Assembly (NCBI GenBank): GCA_045226335.1
Contig: JBGVCH010000036.1
Coordinates: 9,339 to 73,338 of the forward strand
Length of the DNA: 64,000 nt
Direction of reading: 5' to 3'
DNA from: RUG11272 sp045226335
Lineage (GTDB): Bacteria > Bacillota > Clostridia > Christensenellales > Aristaeellaceae
Shown here: piece after piece, positions 7,775 to 17,303 of the stretch
Layout: every line of letters starts with the position of its first letter
Numbering within the stretch: position 1 is the first letter of the stretch
Program-made: the position numbers and the translations under genes
Notes under the pieces: model-generated
Told to the model about the DNA's origin: nothing
Seen by the model: only the letters and a program-made list of their open reading frames with translations
Databases searched by the model: none

Positions 7775-8521
7775 TCAGGCGTCCTCGTCCTCATCGGGCA
7801 AGTCCGCGTTGTGGAAGACGTTCTGCACGTCGTCGCTCTCGTCCAGCAGGTCCAGCATCTTCCGGATCTTCACCACGGTCTCGGGGTCCGTGACCGTCAC
7901 CAGATTCTGCGGGATCATGGACACCTCGGCGGAGATAAAGGACAGGCCCTGCTTCTCCAGCGCCTCGCGCACGTTGTGGAAATCGGCGGGGGCGGTGTAG
8001 ATCTCGTAGGCGTCATCCAGCACCTTCATGTCCTCGGCGCCGGCGTCCAGGGCCATCATCATCATCTCGTCCTCGTCGCTGCCGGGGGTCTTTTCCACGA
8101 CGATCAGGCCCTTTTCGTCAAACATGAAGGACACGGAGCCGGTGGTGCCCATGTTGCCGTCGTACTTGGCGAAGCAGTGGCGGACGTCGCTGGCGGTGCG
8201 GTTGCGGTTGTCGGTGATGGTCTCGACGATGATGGCCACGCCGCCGGGGGCATAGCCCTCGTAGGTGATCTGCTCGTAGACCACGTTGGACAGCTCGCCG
8301 CTGGCCTTCTTGATGGAGCGCTGAATATTGTCATTGGGCATGTTGTTGGCCTTCGCCTTGGCGATGACGTCCCGGAGCTTGCCGTTGGATTCCGGGTTTG
8401 CGCCGCCCTCGCGCACGGCGATGGCGATCTCACGGCCGATCTTGGTGAAGATGGCGCCGCGGGCCGCGTCGGCCTTGCCCTTCTTGGCCTGAATGTTATG
8501 CCACTTCGAATGTCCGGACAT
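7775..8521 (-). CDS. YebC/PmpR family regulatory protein
   Basis: The 248-residue protein starts MSGHSKWHNIQAKKGKADAARGAIFTKIGREI, the signature of the YebC/PmpR/TACO1 family, and keeps the conserved VYEQITYEGYAPGGVAIIVETITDNRNRT core. Members act as DNA-binding regulators and, in some bacteria and mitochondria, help ribosomes through difficult stretches such as polyproline. Many relatives sit beside ruvC/ruvA, which are absent here. The acidic C-terminus (NADLPDEDEDA) is usual. It is a single-gene unit with its own promoter and terminator. Confidence 0.95.
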   Translation of the reverse strand: MSGHSKWHNIQAKKGKADAARGAIFTKIGREIAIAVREGGANPESNGKLRDVIAKAKANNMPNDNIQRSIKKASGELSNVVYEQITYEGYAPGGVAIIVETITDNRNRTASDVRHCFAKYDGNMGTTGSVSFMFDEKGLIVVEKTPGSDEDEMMMMALDAGAEDMKVLDDAYEIYTAPADFHNVREALEKQGLSFISAEVSMIPQNLVTVTDPETVVKIRKMLDLLDESDDVQNVFHNADLPDEDEDA

Positions 8522-8564
8522 AAATGGTTTCCTCCCTTGCGGATTGATACGGATTCGACGGGAT

Positions 8565-8594
8565 ATTATACCACCAAGGTTTCCGGCGCGTCAA
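8565..8594 (-). promoter_or_regulatory. yebC promoter
   Basis: Minus-strand -35 TTGACG (8589-8594) and -10 TATAAT (8565-8570) with an 18-nt spacer lie about 45 nt upstream of the yebC ATG. Confidence 0.65.
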
Positions 8595-8661
8595 GATTTT
8601 TTTGGCGAAGGCGGCGCGGCCGCCGCCGGCACCGGGTCGGTCGGATCAAAACGGGCGGCGT

Positions 8662-9702
8662 TTATTGTTCCCACGCGCTGCCGTGCTTCTCGCTGTGACC
8701 GAGCAGATAGAGGAAGGCAAACGCCGGAATGCGGATGAGGCGCTCTCCCTTTTTTGAACCGTGCAGACCAAAGTCATCCGCGCGCTTTGTCACGATGATG
8801 GAAGCGCTGGATTCTTTGCTCAGCTCCACGATGGCATCGCTTTCGGGAACCTGTGCCTGTTCCCGGTATTTGACCTCAATCAGGATGTGCCGGGTTCCGG
8901 GATAATCCACCACAATGTCGACTTCATTGTCTTTGCTGCCGCCTCTGCAATAGCCGATTCTTGTGGCTTTTTGATGGCAGAAAGAAACTACGTGTTTGAA
9001 GACCGCCGTTTCCACAATCAGGCCCAGTTCTTCAGGGTCTGTCAGCAAATCGTCATCCATGAGCACAGCGTTCCGAATGGCTGCGTCCGCAATGTAAACC
9101 TTGGGCTGCGCCTTGAGCGGCTTGCGTCCGCCAAGGTCGACAGGCCAGCTCAGGTAAACCAGATTGGCGCTTTCAAGATACCGGACATAGTTTTCCACAG
9201 TGGCGCGGCTCACACCGTCCAGTTCCCGGGCCATGGCGGAAAAAGAGACAATGCCGGAAGAAACATTGCACAGGTACAGGAAAATCCGTTCCAGTTCCGT
9301 CGCGCTTCGGATATTGTAAAGAGAGGGCAGATCCCGTTTCAGAACTTTGTCCACCACATCTTCCCGCATGATCTGCTGCGCCATCGGTTCACTTTCGGCC
9401 ATGGCAAGCTCCGGGAACCCGCCAACGCGCAAATACCGGCTGAAATAATTCTGCAGCGGAGCCAGCCTCATCATGGTTTCCACCCGCTGTGGCTGTGTCA
9501 TATGCAGAAAAGAGGTGGGGCGGACATCAGGATCCAGTCTTGGCGCATCCACACCGATCAGCGAACAATACTCGCAGAACGACAGTGTCGGGACCTGAAT
9601 CACACTCCATCGGCCGGCCCCGCTCTCCGCGCTGCCCTTGATCAGAGCGGGGCTGGCTGAGCCGGCGGCAACACAGCGGGTTACACCAAACTGAACGAAA
9701 TA
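8662..9702 (-). pseudogene. N-terminally truncated AAA/DUF4143 ATPase
   Basis: A frame open from 9702 reads into a DUF4143 AAA-family ATPase: VAAGSASPALIKGS, then ESGAGRW and LSFCEYCSLIG, the region after Walker B. It continues through the winged-helix segment and the DUF4143 nuclease-like domain (VETAVFKHVV, NEVDIVVDY, ILIEVKYRE) to 8662. The first 100 or so residues, with Walker A and Walker B, are missing: upstream of about 9690 the sequence is AT-rich and an in-frame TGA lies at 9703-9705. A GTG at 9603 could start a 313-residue fragment without ATPase function. Base composition is lower in GC than the neighbours, suggesting an acquired and decaying gene. Confidence 0.8.
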
Positions 9703-9750
9703 TCAATATTTCATTAAAGTATACTTATACGAAATCGGCATTTTCGTTCA
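9692..9750. repeat. AT-rich palindromic segment at the break-point of the truncated ATPase gene
   Basis: TGAACGAAA (9692-9700) and its complement TTTCGTTCA (9742-9750) form an inverted repeat. Inside it are the palindrome AAGTATACTT (9717-9726) and the near-palindrome GAAATAT-CA-ATATTTC (9697-9712). It may be the edge of a lost mobile segment or an operator/promoter region. The rest of 9703-9884 shows no gene. Confidence 0.5.
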
Positions 9751-9884
9751 ATTATGATGCCGATACGTGCTTTTTCCCGCTGTCTCTCCAAAGCGGGCGA
9801 ATGAAAAACCACTTGTCCCGATTCATCCGGCCTGTGTTTCCGGCCCAACGGACCAAGACAGACAGGATGACAACCCCCGGTTCC

Positions 9885-12104
9885 TCACTCCGCCGCCCAC
9901 AGTGTCATTTCCAGCAGCTGGAGAGCCACGCAGCGGGTGTCGTCGCTTCCCGCATACACCTGGCTGACCTCGATGGCCTCCGGCAGGCGGATCAGGAAGG
10001 TCAGGGTCTCGTCGTCCGGCTGAAGGTCGAAGCGGAGGGTGCAGGGGCCGGTGACCTCGGCGCTGTACGTCACGTCGCCGCCGCGCCAGACCTCCAGGGG
10101 CTGCGCGCCGTTGAAGGTCCCGCCGATGTCCAGCGAGACCCCGATGGTCCGGAAGGTCTCCGCCGCGGGGATCACAAAGGCAATCTCATGGCCCTCGGTC
10201 CAGGAGAAGGTGGCCTCCGGGCTGGAAATCCCCTTTGTGACATAGAGGTCGGCGTTGTATCCGCCGCCGTAGAACAGGATCCGCACGGGCTGGTCCCGCC
10301 GGAGGGCCTGCGGCTGTGTCGAGGTCTCGCTTGCGGTGAAGACGATCCGCTCCGGCGTCCGGCAGCGGAACAGGAGCAGCTCGCCCTCCGTCCAGGGCTC
10401 CACCGGCTCACAGTCCGGGAAATCGTAGCGGGACGCCAGGTTTTTTCCGCCCACCAGGAGATACTCGGCCCTTCCGCCCAGCAGTTCGACCACCTGCTCC
10501 TCCCCGTTCCGGGGGCGCTTCACATATCGGGGCGCCTCCACCCTGCAGGGCACGTCCAGGTAGGTGTCGATGCAGCGCCGGACCACCGGATCGGTGCCGC
10601 TGTCCGACAGGATCAGGAGGGTGGCGTCCTCCGGCGCGTCCGCCAGGGTGCGGCCCACGGCCTGAACGCTCTCGATCAGCGCGGGGTCCGCCCGGTAGTC
10701 CTTCCGCATCCGGGGGATCAGGTACGCCCAGTCCGCCGCCGTCGCCACGGCAAAGATCCCGGCGCAGACAAGGGCAGCGATTCTTCTCTTCCCGCGTCTG
10801 AGCAGCAGAAGACTCGTCAAAACAACGATTGCCTGAACCCCGATCATGAGCCAGATGTCCGCCGACGACAGCCCCATGTCTTCCGCCAGCTGATGCGCGC
10901 TGTGGGTCCAGGACAGGGTGAAGTGGTCCACCACGCAGTCCGCCCGGACGCCTCTGTACACCAGGATCACCGCCAGCAGCGCTCCCGCCGACAGGAGGAC
11001 CGCCCGCCGGAAGATCCGCTTTCCGTCCTCCGACGGCATCCGCTGGACGCACACGGCAAACCCCATCATAGTCAGCAGGATCGCCGGGGCGTAGTAGCGC
11101 AGGTGAAACCGGGGATCCGGCCGGCCCAGATCGTCATACACGGAGATCGTGAAGGCGATGAACACCACGGTGATGACGACGTAGAGCAGGATCATGCGGA
11201 TGAACCGGCGGGCCTGTTCGTCCAGACGCGATCCCACGGCCAGCGAGAAGGAGAAGGGAAATACAAAGACCGCGCAGAGCGTAAATACAGTATAAGTGAG
11301 GACCGTCCGGATCATGGTCTTCACGGCCACCCAATCCGTCAGGACCGCCAGGGACACCTGTTTCCCGTAGGAGTAGTCCATGGAGGAAAAAACGGTGAAA
11401 CGGATGACGGCCAAAAGGCCGAAAAGCGAAAACGCGTAGGTCAGCAGGCAGATCAGCCGGGCTTTGGCGGCGTTCCGGTCCGCTCGCCATGTCCGGATCA
11501 CACGGATGAGATCCAAGAGGAGGAAAGACGCGGCCAGGGCCAGGAAGGCTTCCTTGACGGTGTAGGCCAGACAGCCGGCTATGCCCCCCGGCAGGGAGAC
11601 CTGCCATCGCCCGGCCCGCCCCGCCGCGAGCCAGAGCCAGACGCACCAGAACACCAGCGGATAGTACAGGTTTTCCGCCATGAAGGTGGCGGTCAGCAAC
11701 GATTCCGGCACCAGACAGACTGCCGCCGTCAGCAGCCGGCAGGTCCGCTTATGCAGCCCCAGCTCCCGGCCCGTCAGCCACACCGGAAACACCGAGGACA
11801 TCAGGAGGACACTGTTCAGCCATCCTATCAGCCGCACCCGGAGGACCGTGTTGTGGACCCTGAAAAGCGGCGCGAGAAGCAGGGAATACCCGATTTTCTG
11901 GAAAGCGACGGCCTCCCCCTGGACGGTCACGCCCCGCCCGGCCCACAGGCTGTCCGCGATGGAGTAGTAGTACATCTCGTCCATGTAGACCGTCAGCTGC
12001 CTGGTGAACCCGCCGATGAGGCCGTGGATCACCACCGCAGCCAAAAACAGGCCGAGGAGAAAAACCCAGTCCTTCCGGTTCGTGCGCCATTGCGGCTCCG
12101 CCAT
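9885..12104 (-). CDS. GT-C-type membrane glycosyltransferase (ArnT/PMT-like)
   Basis: The 739-residue protein has about twelve hydrophobic helices in its first 500 residues, then a soluble C-terminal region rich in beta structure. The first periplasmic loop holds YMDEMYYYSIADSL, the acidic DE motif typical of GT-C enzymes such as ArnT and PMT, which transfer sugars from polyprenyl-phosphate donors outside the cell. The C-terminal 250 residues (LLILSDSGTDPVVRRCIDTYL, a beta-rich end) may be a ligand-binding module. Acceptor and donor are unknown. The ATG at 12104 (MAEPQWRTN) is chosen because the 27 codons before it are poorly conserved-looking and lack a ribosome site. Confidence 0.65.
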   Translation of the reverse strand: MAEPQWRTNRKDWVFLLGLFLAAVVIHGLIGGFTRQLTVYMDEMYYYSIADSLWAGRGVTVQGEAVAFQKIGYSLLLAPLFRVHNTVLRVRLIGWLNSVLLMSSVFPVWLTGRELGLHKRTCRLLTAAVCLVPESLLTATFMAENLYYPLVFWCVWLWLAAGRAGRWQVSLPGGIAGCLAYTVKEAFLALAASFLLLDLIRVIRTWRADRNAAKARLICLLTYAFSLFGLLAVIRFTVFSSMDYSYGKQVSLAVLTDWVAVKTMIRTVLTYTVFTLCAVFVFPFSFSLAVGSRLDEQARRFIRMILLYVVITVVFIAFTISVYDDLGRPDPRFHLRYYAPAILLTMMGFAVCVQRMPSEDGKRIFRRAVLLSAGALLAVILVYRGVRADCVVDHFTLSWTHSAHQLAEDMGLSSADIWLMIGVQAIVVLTSLLLLRRGKRRIAALVCAGIFAVATAADWAYLIPRMRKDYRADPALIESVQAVGRTLADAPEDATLLILSDSGTDPVVRRCIDTYLDVPCRVEAPRYVKRPRNGEEQVVELLGGRAEYLLVGGKNLASRYDFPDCEPVEPWTEGELLLFRCRTPERIVFTASETSTQPQALRRDQPVRILFYGGGYNADLYVTKGISSPEATFSWTEGHEIAFVIPAAETFRTIGVSLDIGGTFNGAQPLEVWRGGDVTYSAEVTGPCTLRFDLQPDDETLTFLIRLPEAIEVSQVYAGSDDTRCVALQLLEMTLWAAE

Positions 12105-12184
12105 CCGTCTCTCACCGTCCTCCGCCGCCGTTGTCGGCAGGATTGTACCACAGGCGGGCGGTTTTTTCAATCGCGCGCCAAGCA

Positions 12185-12213
12185 TTGCACAAAAGCCGTT
12201 TTTATGATAAACT
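12185..12213 (+). promoter_or_regulatory. Candidate smc promoter
   Basis: TTGCAC (12185-12190), 17 nt and TAAACT (12208-12213) lie 35 nt upstream of the smc ATG in the gap between the divergent GT-C and smc genes. Confidence 0.5.
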
Positions 12214-12248
12214 TCGGAAGGTTATGCCAGAGAAACCGGAGGAAGAGT

Positions 12249-15200
12249 ATGCGGCTGAAGAAGTTGGAGCTGTTTGGGTTCAAGTCCTTCCCCGCCCGGA
12301 CGGAGATCGTCTTCGGGGAGGGGATCACGGGCATCGTGGGTCCCAACGGTTCGGGCAAGAGCAACATCGCGGACGCGGTGCGCTGGGTGCTGGGAGAGCA
12401 GAGCGCCAGGACCCTGCGGGGCGTCAGCATGTCCGATGTCATCTTCAACGGCACGCAGAAGCGCAAGCCTCAGAGCTACTGTGAAGTTTCCCTGGTTTTT
12501 GACAACGAAGACCACGCCCTGCCGGTGGACTTCACGGAGGTCATGGTGACCCGGCGGGTCTACCGCACCGGTGAGAGCAATTACTTTCTGAACGGCTCCT
12601 CCTGCCGGCTGAAAGACGTGCTGGACCTGTTCCGGGGCACGGGCATCGGCCGGGAGGGCTACTCCATCATCGGCCAGGGGCGGATCGACGAGATCCTGTC
12701 CCGGAAGTCCGAGGACCGGCGGCAGGTGTTCGAGGAGGCCGCCGGCATCATGAAGTTCCGGGTCCGCAAGGAGGAAGCGGACCGGAAGCTGGAGCGCACG
12801 CTGGAGAACGCCGCACGGGTGGACGACATCCTGGAGGAGCTGACCCGGCAGCTGGCGCCCCTGGAGGAGCAGAGCCGCACCGCCCGGCGCTACCTCGAGC
12901 TCTTCGGAGAGATGAAGACCCTGGACCTGGGGCTCTTTGTCCTCCGGTCGGACAAGCTGGAACAGCGGCTGAAGGACCTGGCCGGGGAACTGGAGCGGCT
13001 GGAAGCCGGTTTGGCGGAGACGGACGCCGTCATCGCGGAGAAAAACCTGGCCCGGGACCTGTGCCAGGAGAAGATCGCCGCGCTGGACCGGGACATCCGG
13101 CAGGCCCGGGACGGGATCATGGCCGGCGCGGAGGAAATCCACGCCGCGCAGCAGGAGCGGTCCGCGATCCAAAATCGCCTGGACAACCGGGAAGCCAACC
13201 GGCAGCGGCTGGACCGGGAGTCCGCTTCCGCCCGCCGGCGCCTGGCGGACCTGGACGCCCTGCTGGAGAGCGGCACGGCGGACACGGAGGAAAAACAGGC
13301 CGAGGCCCGGCAGGTGGAGACCGCCCTGACCGACGCCCGGGAGAAGGAGAAGCAGGCCGCGGAGGCCGAGACGGCCGCGGAGGAGGCCCTGGAGGCCCAC
13401 AAGGAAGCCGTCATCGAGGCCATGAACCGCTCCTCCGCCCTGCAGAACGACCAGACCCGTCTCAGCACCATGCGGGGCCAGATGGCCCTCCGGCTGGAGG
13501 AACTCACCGGCACCCGGCGGGACATGCAGAGCGAGGCGGAAGGGCTGCGGGACGCCCTGGCCCGGCAGGAAGAGACCTTGGCGGCAGAGAACGCGCTGCT
13601 GGCCGAAAAGCAGGAGGATCACCGACAGGAGATTCGGAAGCTGGAGGAGGCGGACGCGGACCTGATCCGAATCCGGGCCGAGGCCGAAAAGCTGTCCTCC
13701 AGGCTTCAAAATGACCAGACCCGCTGGCGGCTGCTGGACGAGATGACCCGGGAGATGGAGGGCTACAATCAGTCCGTCCGCCGGGCCGTGCAGCACGCCC
13801 GGGAGCGGAAGATCCCGGGCGTCCGGGGGGTGCTGGCCCAGCTCATCGACGTGCCGAAAGAGGTGGAAACCGCCATCGACATGGCGCTGGGCGCCGCCCA
13901 GCAGAACATTGTCACCGACACCCAGGAGACCGCCAAGGACATCATCGGCTACCTGCGGGAAAACCGCCTGGGCCGGGCCACCTTCCTGCCCATGGACGCG
14001 GTGCGGTCGAAGACCCTGACCCGGGAGGAGCGGGACGTGCTGTCCATGGCGGGCTGCATCGGCGTGGCCAGCGACCTGATCCGGTGCGCGCCGGAATACC
14101 GCGGCATCGTGGAAAACTTGCTGGGCCGGACGGTCATCGCCGACAATCTGGACCACGGCATTCCCATCATGAACGCCGGCCGCCATGCCTTCCGCCTGGT
14201 GACCCTCAGCGGTGACGTGATGCACAGCGGCGGCTCCATGACCGGCGGTTCCACCCAGAGCCGGATGGTCAACCTGCTGGGCCGGGAGCGGGAGCTGAAG
14301 GAGCTCACGGAGACCCTCAGAAAGGGCAAAACTGAGCTGGACGGCATGAAGAAAACCCTGCAGGAGACCCAGGAGCGCAAGAACGGGCTGAAGGAAGCCG
14401 TGGCCGCCGCCCTGGAAGCCATGCACCAGCAGGAGATCGCCGTGGCCCGGGAGACGGAGCACACGGAAACCGCCCGGAATGCCCTGGACAGCGCCCTGAC
14501 CCGGGCGGAAGCCGTCGAACAGGCCGTCGATCAGCTGACGGACCAGATCGCCGACATCGACGGGCAGCTGAATTCCCTCACGGCTGAGAACGGCACCCCC
14601 TACGACGAGGAAGCCATGGCCGCGGAGACGGAGAAGCTGCAGCAGGCCCTGTACCGCCAGCGCGCCATCCGGGAAAAGCGGGCGTCGGACGTGACGGAGC
14701 TCACCATCCGCCTCAGCGACCTGAACCACGCCATCGACGTGATGCAGCGGGATGCGAAGCACAGCGAGGCGGACCGGCAGCAGCTGATCCGGGACGAGGA
14801 AGACCGGGACGCCCGCCGGGCCGAGATGGCCGGACAGGACCGGGAGGACCTTCTCGCCCTCTCCGCTCTCGACGTAAAAATCGAAGCCATGCAGGGGGAG
14901 AAGAAAAAGCAGGAAGAAAGCGTTGAGGCCGTGGAAGTCGATCGCGTCAACGAACAGCTTTATCTGGCGGACCTGTTGCGGACGATCGAGGACAGCCATC
15001 GGCAGCACAGCCTGGACAGCGATGCCCAGCACAAGGCGGAATTGGCCGCCAGCCGGGCCTCCGCCGAGCTGAAAGCCATGCAGGACCGGATCTGGAACAC
15101 CTACGAGCTGACCTACGCCGGCGCGGAGGCATACAGGCCATCCGACGATTTCCGGGAGCGGGACGCGGACCGGAGGACGAAGGAGCTGTCGGCGGAAATC

Positions 15201-15812
15201 AAATCCCTGGGTAGCGTCAACGTCCAGGCCGTGGAGCAGTATACCGAGACGAAAGCCCGCTTCGACGAGCTCAGCGCCCAGCGGGAGGACCTGCGGAAGG
15301 CCCAGGAAGACCTCAGCGACCTCATCACCCGGCTGCTGGGCGAGATGAAGACCACCTTCACCGCCAATTTCAGCCTGATGCAGGGCTACTTTTCCGAGAC
15401 CTTTGTCCGGCTCTTCGGAGGCGGAAAGGCCGAACTGGTGCTGGCGGATCCGGACGATCCCCTGAACTGCGGCATCGAGATCAACGCCCAGCCCCCGGGC
15501 AAGAAACTGCAGCTGCTGTCCCTGCTCTCCGGCGGGGAGAGGGCCCTGACCGCCATCGCCATCCTCTTTGCCATGCTGAAGCTGAAGCCCACCCCCTTCT
15601 GCATCCTGGATGAGATCGAGGCCGCCCTGGACGACGCCAACATCGGCTATTACGCGGACTACCTGAAGGAGTACTCCGCCCACAGCCAGTTCATCGTCAT
15701 CACCCACCGCAAGGGCACCATGGAGCGCTGCAACAGCCTGTTCGGCGTCTCCATGGAGGAGCAGGGGGTCTCCAGAATGGTGTCCGTCAGCCTCCAGGAT
15801 TTCAGTGAATAA
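12249..15812 (+). CDS. smc: Chromosome segregation protein SMC
   Basis: The 1187-residue protein has the full SMC architecture. It starts MRLKKLELFGFKSF, with Walker A GPNGSGKSN at residues 32-39 and the GYSIIGQGRIDEILSRK loop. A first long coiled coil leads to a hinge (VRGVLAQLIDVPKEVETAIDMALGAAQQNIV to GGSMTGGS), then a returning coiled coil and a C-terminal head with LLSGGERALTAIAILFAML and Walker B FCILDEIEAALDDANI. SMC with ScpAB compacts and resolves sister origins after loading at ParB-parS. The usual neighbours rnc and ftsY are absent; instead it precedes a DnaA-box-rich gap and dnaN, with parS sites within 3-14 kb. A long open frame upstream in the same phase is not part of the gene: the ATG at 12249 follows GGAGGAAG. 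Confidence 0.97.
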   Translation: MRLKKLELFGFKSFPARTEIVFGEGITGIVGPNGSGKSNIADAVRWVLGEQSARTLRGVSMSDVIFNGTQKRKPQSYCEVSLVFDNEDHALPVDFTEVMVTRRVYRTGESNYFLNGSSCRLKDVLDLFRGTGIGREGYSIIGQGRIDEILSRKSEDRRQVFEEAAGIMKFRVRKEEADRKLERTLENAARVDDILEELTRQLAPLEEQSRTARRYLELFGEMKTLDLGLFVLRSDKLEQRLKDLAGELERLEAGLAETDAVIAEKNLARDLCQEKIAALDRDIRQARDGIMAGAEEIHAAQQERSAIQNRLDNREANRQRLDRESASARRRLADLDALLESGTADTEEKQAEARQVETALTDAREKEKQAAEAETAAEEALEAHKEAVIEAMNRSSALQNDQTRLSTMRGQMALRLEELTGTRRDMQSEAEGLRDALARQEETLAAENALLAEKQEDHRQEIRKLEEADADLIRIRAEAEKLSSRLQNDQTRWRLLDEMTREMEGYNQSVRRAVQHARERKIPGVRGVLAQLIDVPKEVETAIDMALGAAQQNIVTDTQETAKDIIGYLRENRLGRATFLPMDAVRSKTLTREERDVLSMAGCIGVASDLIRCAPEYRGIVENLLGRTVIADNLDHGIPIMNAGRHAFRLVTLSGDVMHSGGSMTGGSTQSRMVNLLGRERELKELTETLRKGKTELDGMKKTLQETQERKNGLKEAVAAALEAMHQQEIAVARETEHTETARNALDSALTRAEAVEQAVDQLTDQIADIDGQLNSLTAENGTPYDEEAMAAETEKLQQALYRQRAIREKRASDVTELTIRLSDLNHAIDVMQRDAKHSEADRQQLIRDEEDRDARRAEMAGQDREDLLALSALDVKIEAMQGEKKKQEESVEAVEVDRVNEQLYLADLLRTIEDSHRQHSLDSDAQHKAELAASRASAELKAMQDRIWNTYELTYAGAEAYRPSDDFRERDADRRTKELSAEIKSLGSVNVQAVEQYTETKARFDELSAQREDLRKAQEDLSDLITRLLGEMKTTFTANFSLMQGYFSETFVRLFGGGKAELVLADPDDPLNCGIEINAQPPGKKLQLLSLLSGGERALTAIAILFAMLKLKPTPFCILDEIEAALDDANIGYYADYLKEYSAHSQFIVITHRKGTMERCNSLFGVSMEEQGVSRMVSVSLQDFSE

Positions 15813-16193
15813 CGATCTGAAAACCGTCCGGCCCCCATCCCCGAAACCTGTGGTTTTCAGGCAGCCGCCTCTCCACAGCCCGTTTTTCCACAGGCTGTGG
15901 ATCCTGCGGATGACGGTCCCGGTGAGACGGCAAAATTCGGAAGTCCGGGCGGAAAAAGAAGGAATTCAGGACCCTGATACAGAATTTTGTCCCGAAGACC
16001 CGCAGGTCCGGCCGTTTTTATCCACAGCCTGTCCCGGTGGTTTCACAGCCTGTCCACAAAACCCGGATCCGCCATCGCCGCGGCTCCGCCGGTTTTGCCG
16101 GCTTATCCACATTTCCACACCCCCTGTTACTGTTGCTGTCCTGTATCTCTGAATACAACAGCCGCCGACCATCCAGCCATTCCGGAGGAAAAT
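15813..16193. other. DnaA-box cluster upstream of dnaN: candidate replication origin (oriC, site A)
   Basis: This 381-nt gap between smc and dnaN holds two exact DnaA boxes, TTATCCACA at 16018-16026 and 16103-16111, plus TTTTCCACA (15884-15892, one mismatch) and weaker copies at 15869-15877, 15896-15904 (reverse), 16050-16058 and 16111-16119. Nearly all point the same way. Position before dnaN matches the part of the B. subtilis origin that lies between dnaA and dnaN. No gene or strong promoter was recognised in it. Box density is seen; origin function is inferred. Confidence 0.7.
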
Positions 16194-17303
16194 ATGATGC
16201 AGCTGATCACCCAGGTCGACGCCCTGCTCAACGGGCTGTCCATTGTCACCAGAGCCATCGCGCCCCGCAGCGCCCGGGCCATTCTCGAAGGCGTGCTGAT
16301 GGAGGCGTCGGACAACGAACTGACCCTGACCTGTTCGGACGGGTCCATGACCATCACCACCGCCATCGACGCGGACGTGAAGGAAAACGGCCGGGCCGTG
16401 ATTCCCGGGCGCCTCATCAACGACTTGGTGCGCAAGCTCCCCGGCGGGGACGTGTCCATCAAGGTCAGCGACAGCGGCCGGGCCACGGTCCAGTGCATGG
16501 CTTCCCGCTCCAACCTGAATGCCATGAACGCGGACGAGTTTCCGGAAATCGCCGAGGAAATCACCGGCGAGAGCGTGGAGATGAAACAGGTCACGCTGAA
16601 GAACATGATCAGCCGAACCGTGTTCGCCATCGCCACGGACGAGAGCCGTCAGATTCTGACAGGCTGCCTGTTTGAGCGGGACGGCGGGGAGATCCGCATG
16701 GTGGCCCTGGACGGCTTCCGCCTGGCGCTTCAGATCAGCGACGAGGGCAGACCGGGGGACAAGCTGCTGAAGGCGGTCATTCCCGGCCGGGTGCTGAACG
16801 AGATGAGCCGGATCCTGCCGGACAGCGAGGAGCCCTGCACCCTGGTCTTCGACAAGGGCCACATGAACGCGGCCTTCGGAAGGAGCCGCATCAGCTCCGT
16901 GCTGCTGGCGGGCGAGTACATCGACTATCACCGGATCCTGCCCACCGCTTTCGGCACGGAAGCGCTGGTGAACCGCACCGAGGTGGCCAACGCCATCGAC
17001 CGCGCCAGCCTCATGGCCAGAGAGGGCAAGAACAACCTGATCCGGATGAAGTTCTCCGAGGATACCCTTGAGATCACCTCCAACGCGGAGATGGGCGATG
17101 TCCGGGAGGAGATGACCGCCGCCGTCAACGGAGCGCCCATCGAGATCGCCTTCAACGCCAAATATCTGAATGACGTCATCCGGGCCATCGGTGACGACGA
17201 GATGTGCATGAAGCTGAACACCAGCGTCAGCCCCTGCGTCATCGTGCCGAAGGAGGGCAACGGGTATCTGTACCTGGTGCTGCCCGTGCGAGTATTCCAA
17301 TGA
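16194..17303 (+). CDS. dnaN: DNA polymerase III beta subunit (sliding clamp)
   Basis: The 369-residue protein forms the ring-shaped processivity clamp. Three tandem clamp folds can be traced: RAIAPRSARAILEGVLMEA, then VTLKNMISRTVFAIATDESRQILTGCLFE, and VNRTEVANAIDRASLMAREGKNNLIRMKF. The C-terminal YLYLVLPVRVF is the usual LPMR-like end. GGAGG at 16184-16188 serves either of two adjacent ATG codons (16194 or 16197). In most bacteria dnaN directly follows dnaA; here smc and a DnaA-box cluster precede it. The stop overlaps the start of the next gene (ATGA), so the deacetylase is translationally coupled. Confidence 0.96.
   Translation: MMQLITQVDALLNGLSIVTRAIAPRSARAILEGVLMEASDNELTLTCSDGSMTITTAIDADVKENGRAVIPGRLINDLVRKLPGGDVSIKVSDSGRATVQCMASRSNLNAMNADEFPEIAEEITGESVEMKQVTLKNMISRTVFAIATDESRQILTGCLFERDGGEIRMVALDGFRLALQISDEGRPGDKLLKAVIPGRVLNEMSRILPDSEEPCTLVFDKGHMNAAFGRSRISSVLLAGEYIDYHRILPTAFGTEALVNRTEVANAIDRASLMAREGKNNLIRMKFSEDTLEITSNAEMGDVREEMTAAVNGAPIEIAFNAKYLNDVIRAIGDDEMCMKLNTSVSPCVIVPKEGNGYLYLVLPVRVFQ

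Noticed and set aside
9801..12248. Long plus-strand open frame running in phase into smc, as if SMC had an 800-residue N-terminal extension
   Set aside because: It is the shadow of the minus-strand GT-C gene. The real SMC N-terminus with a ribosome site is at 12249.
12222..15707. A 1161-codon minus-strand open frame
   Set aside because: It is a high-GC shadow of smc without recognisable protein features.
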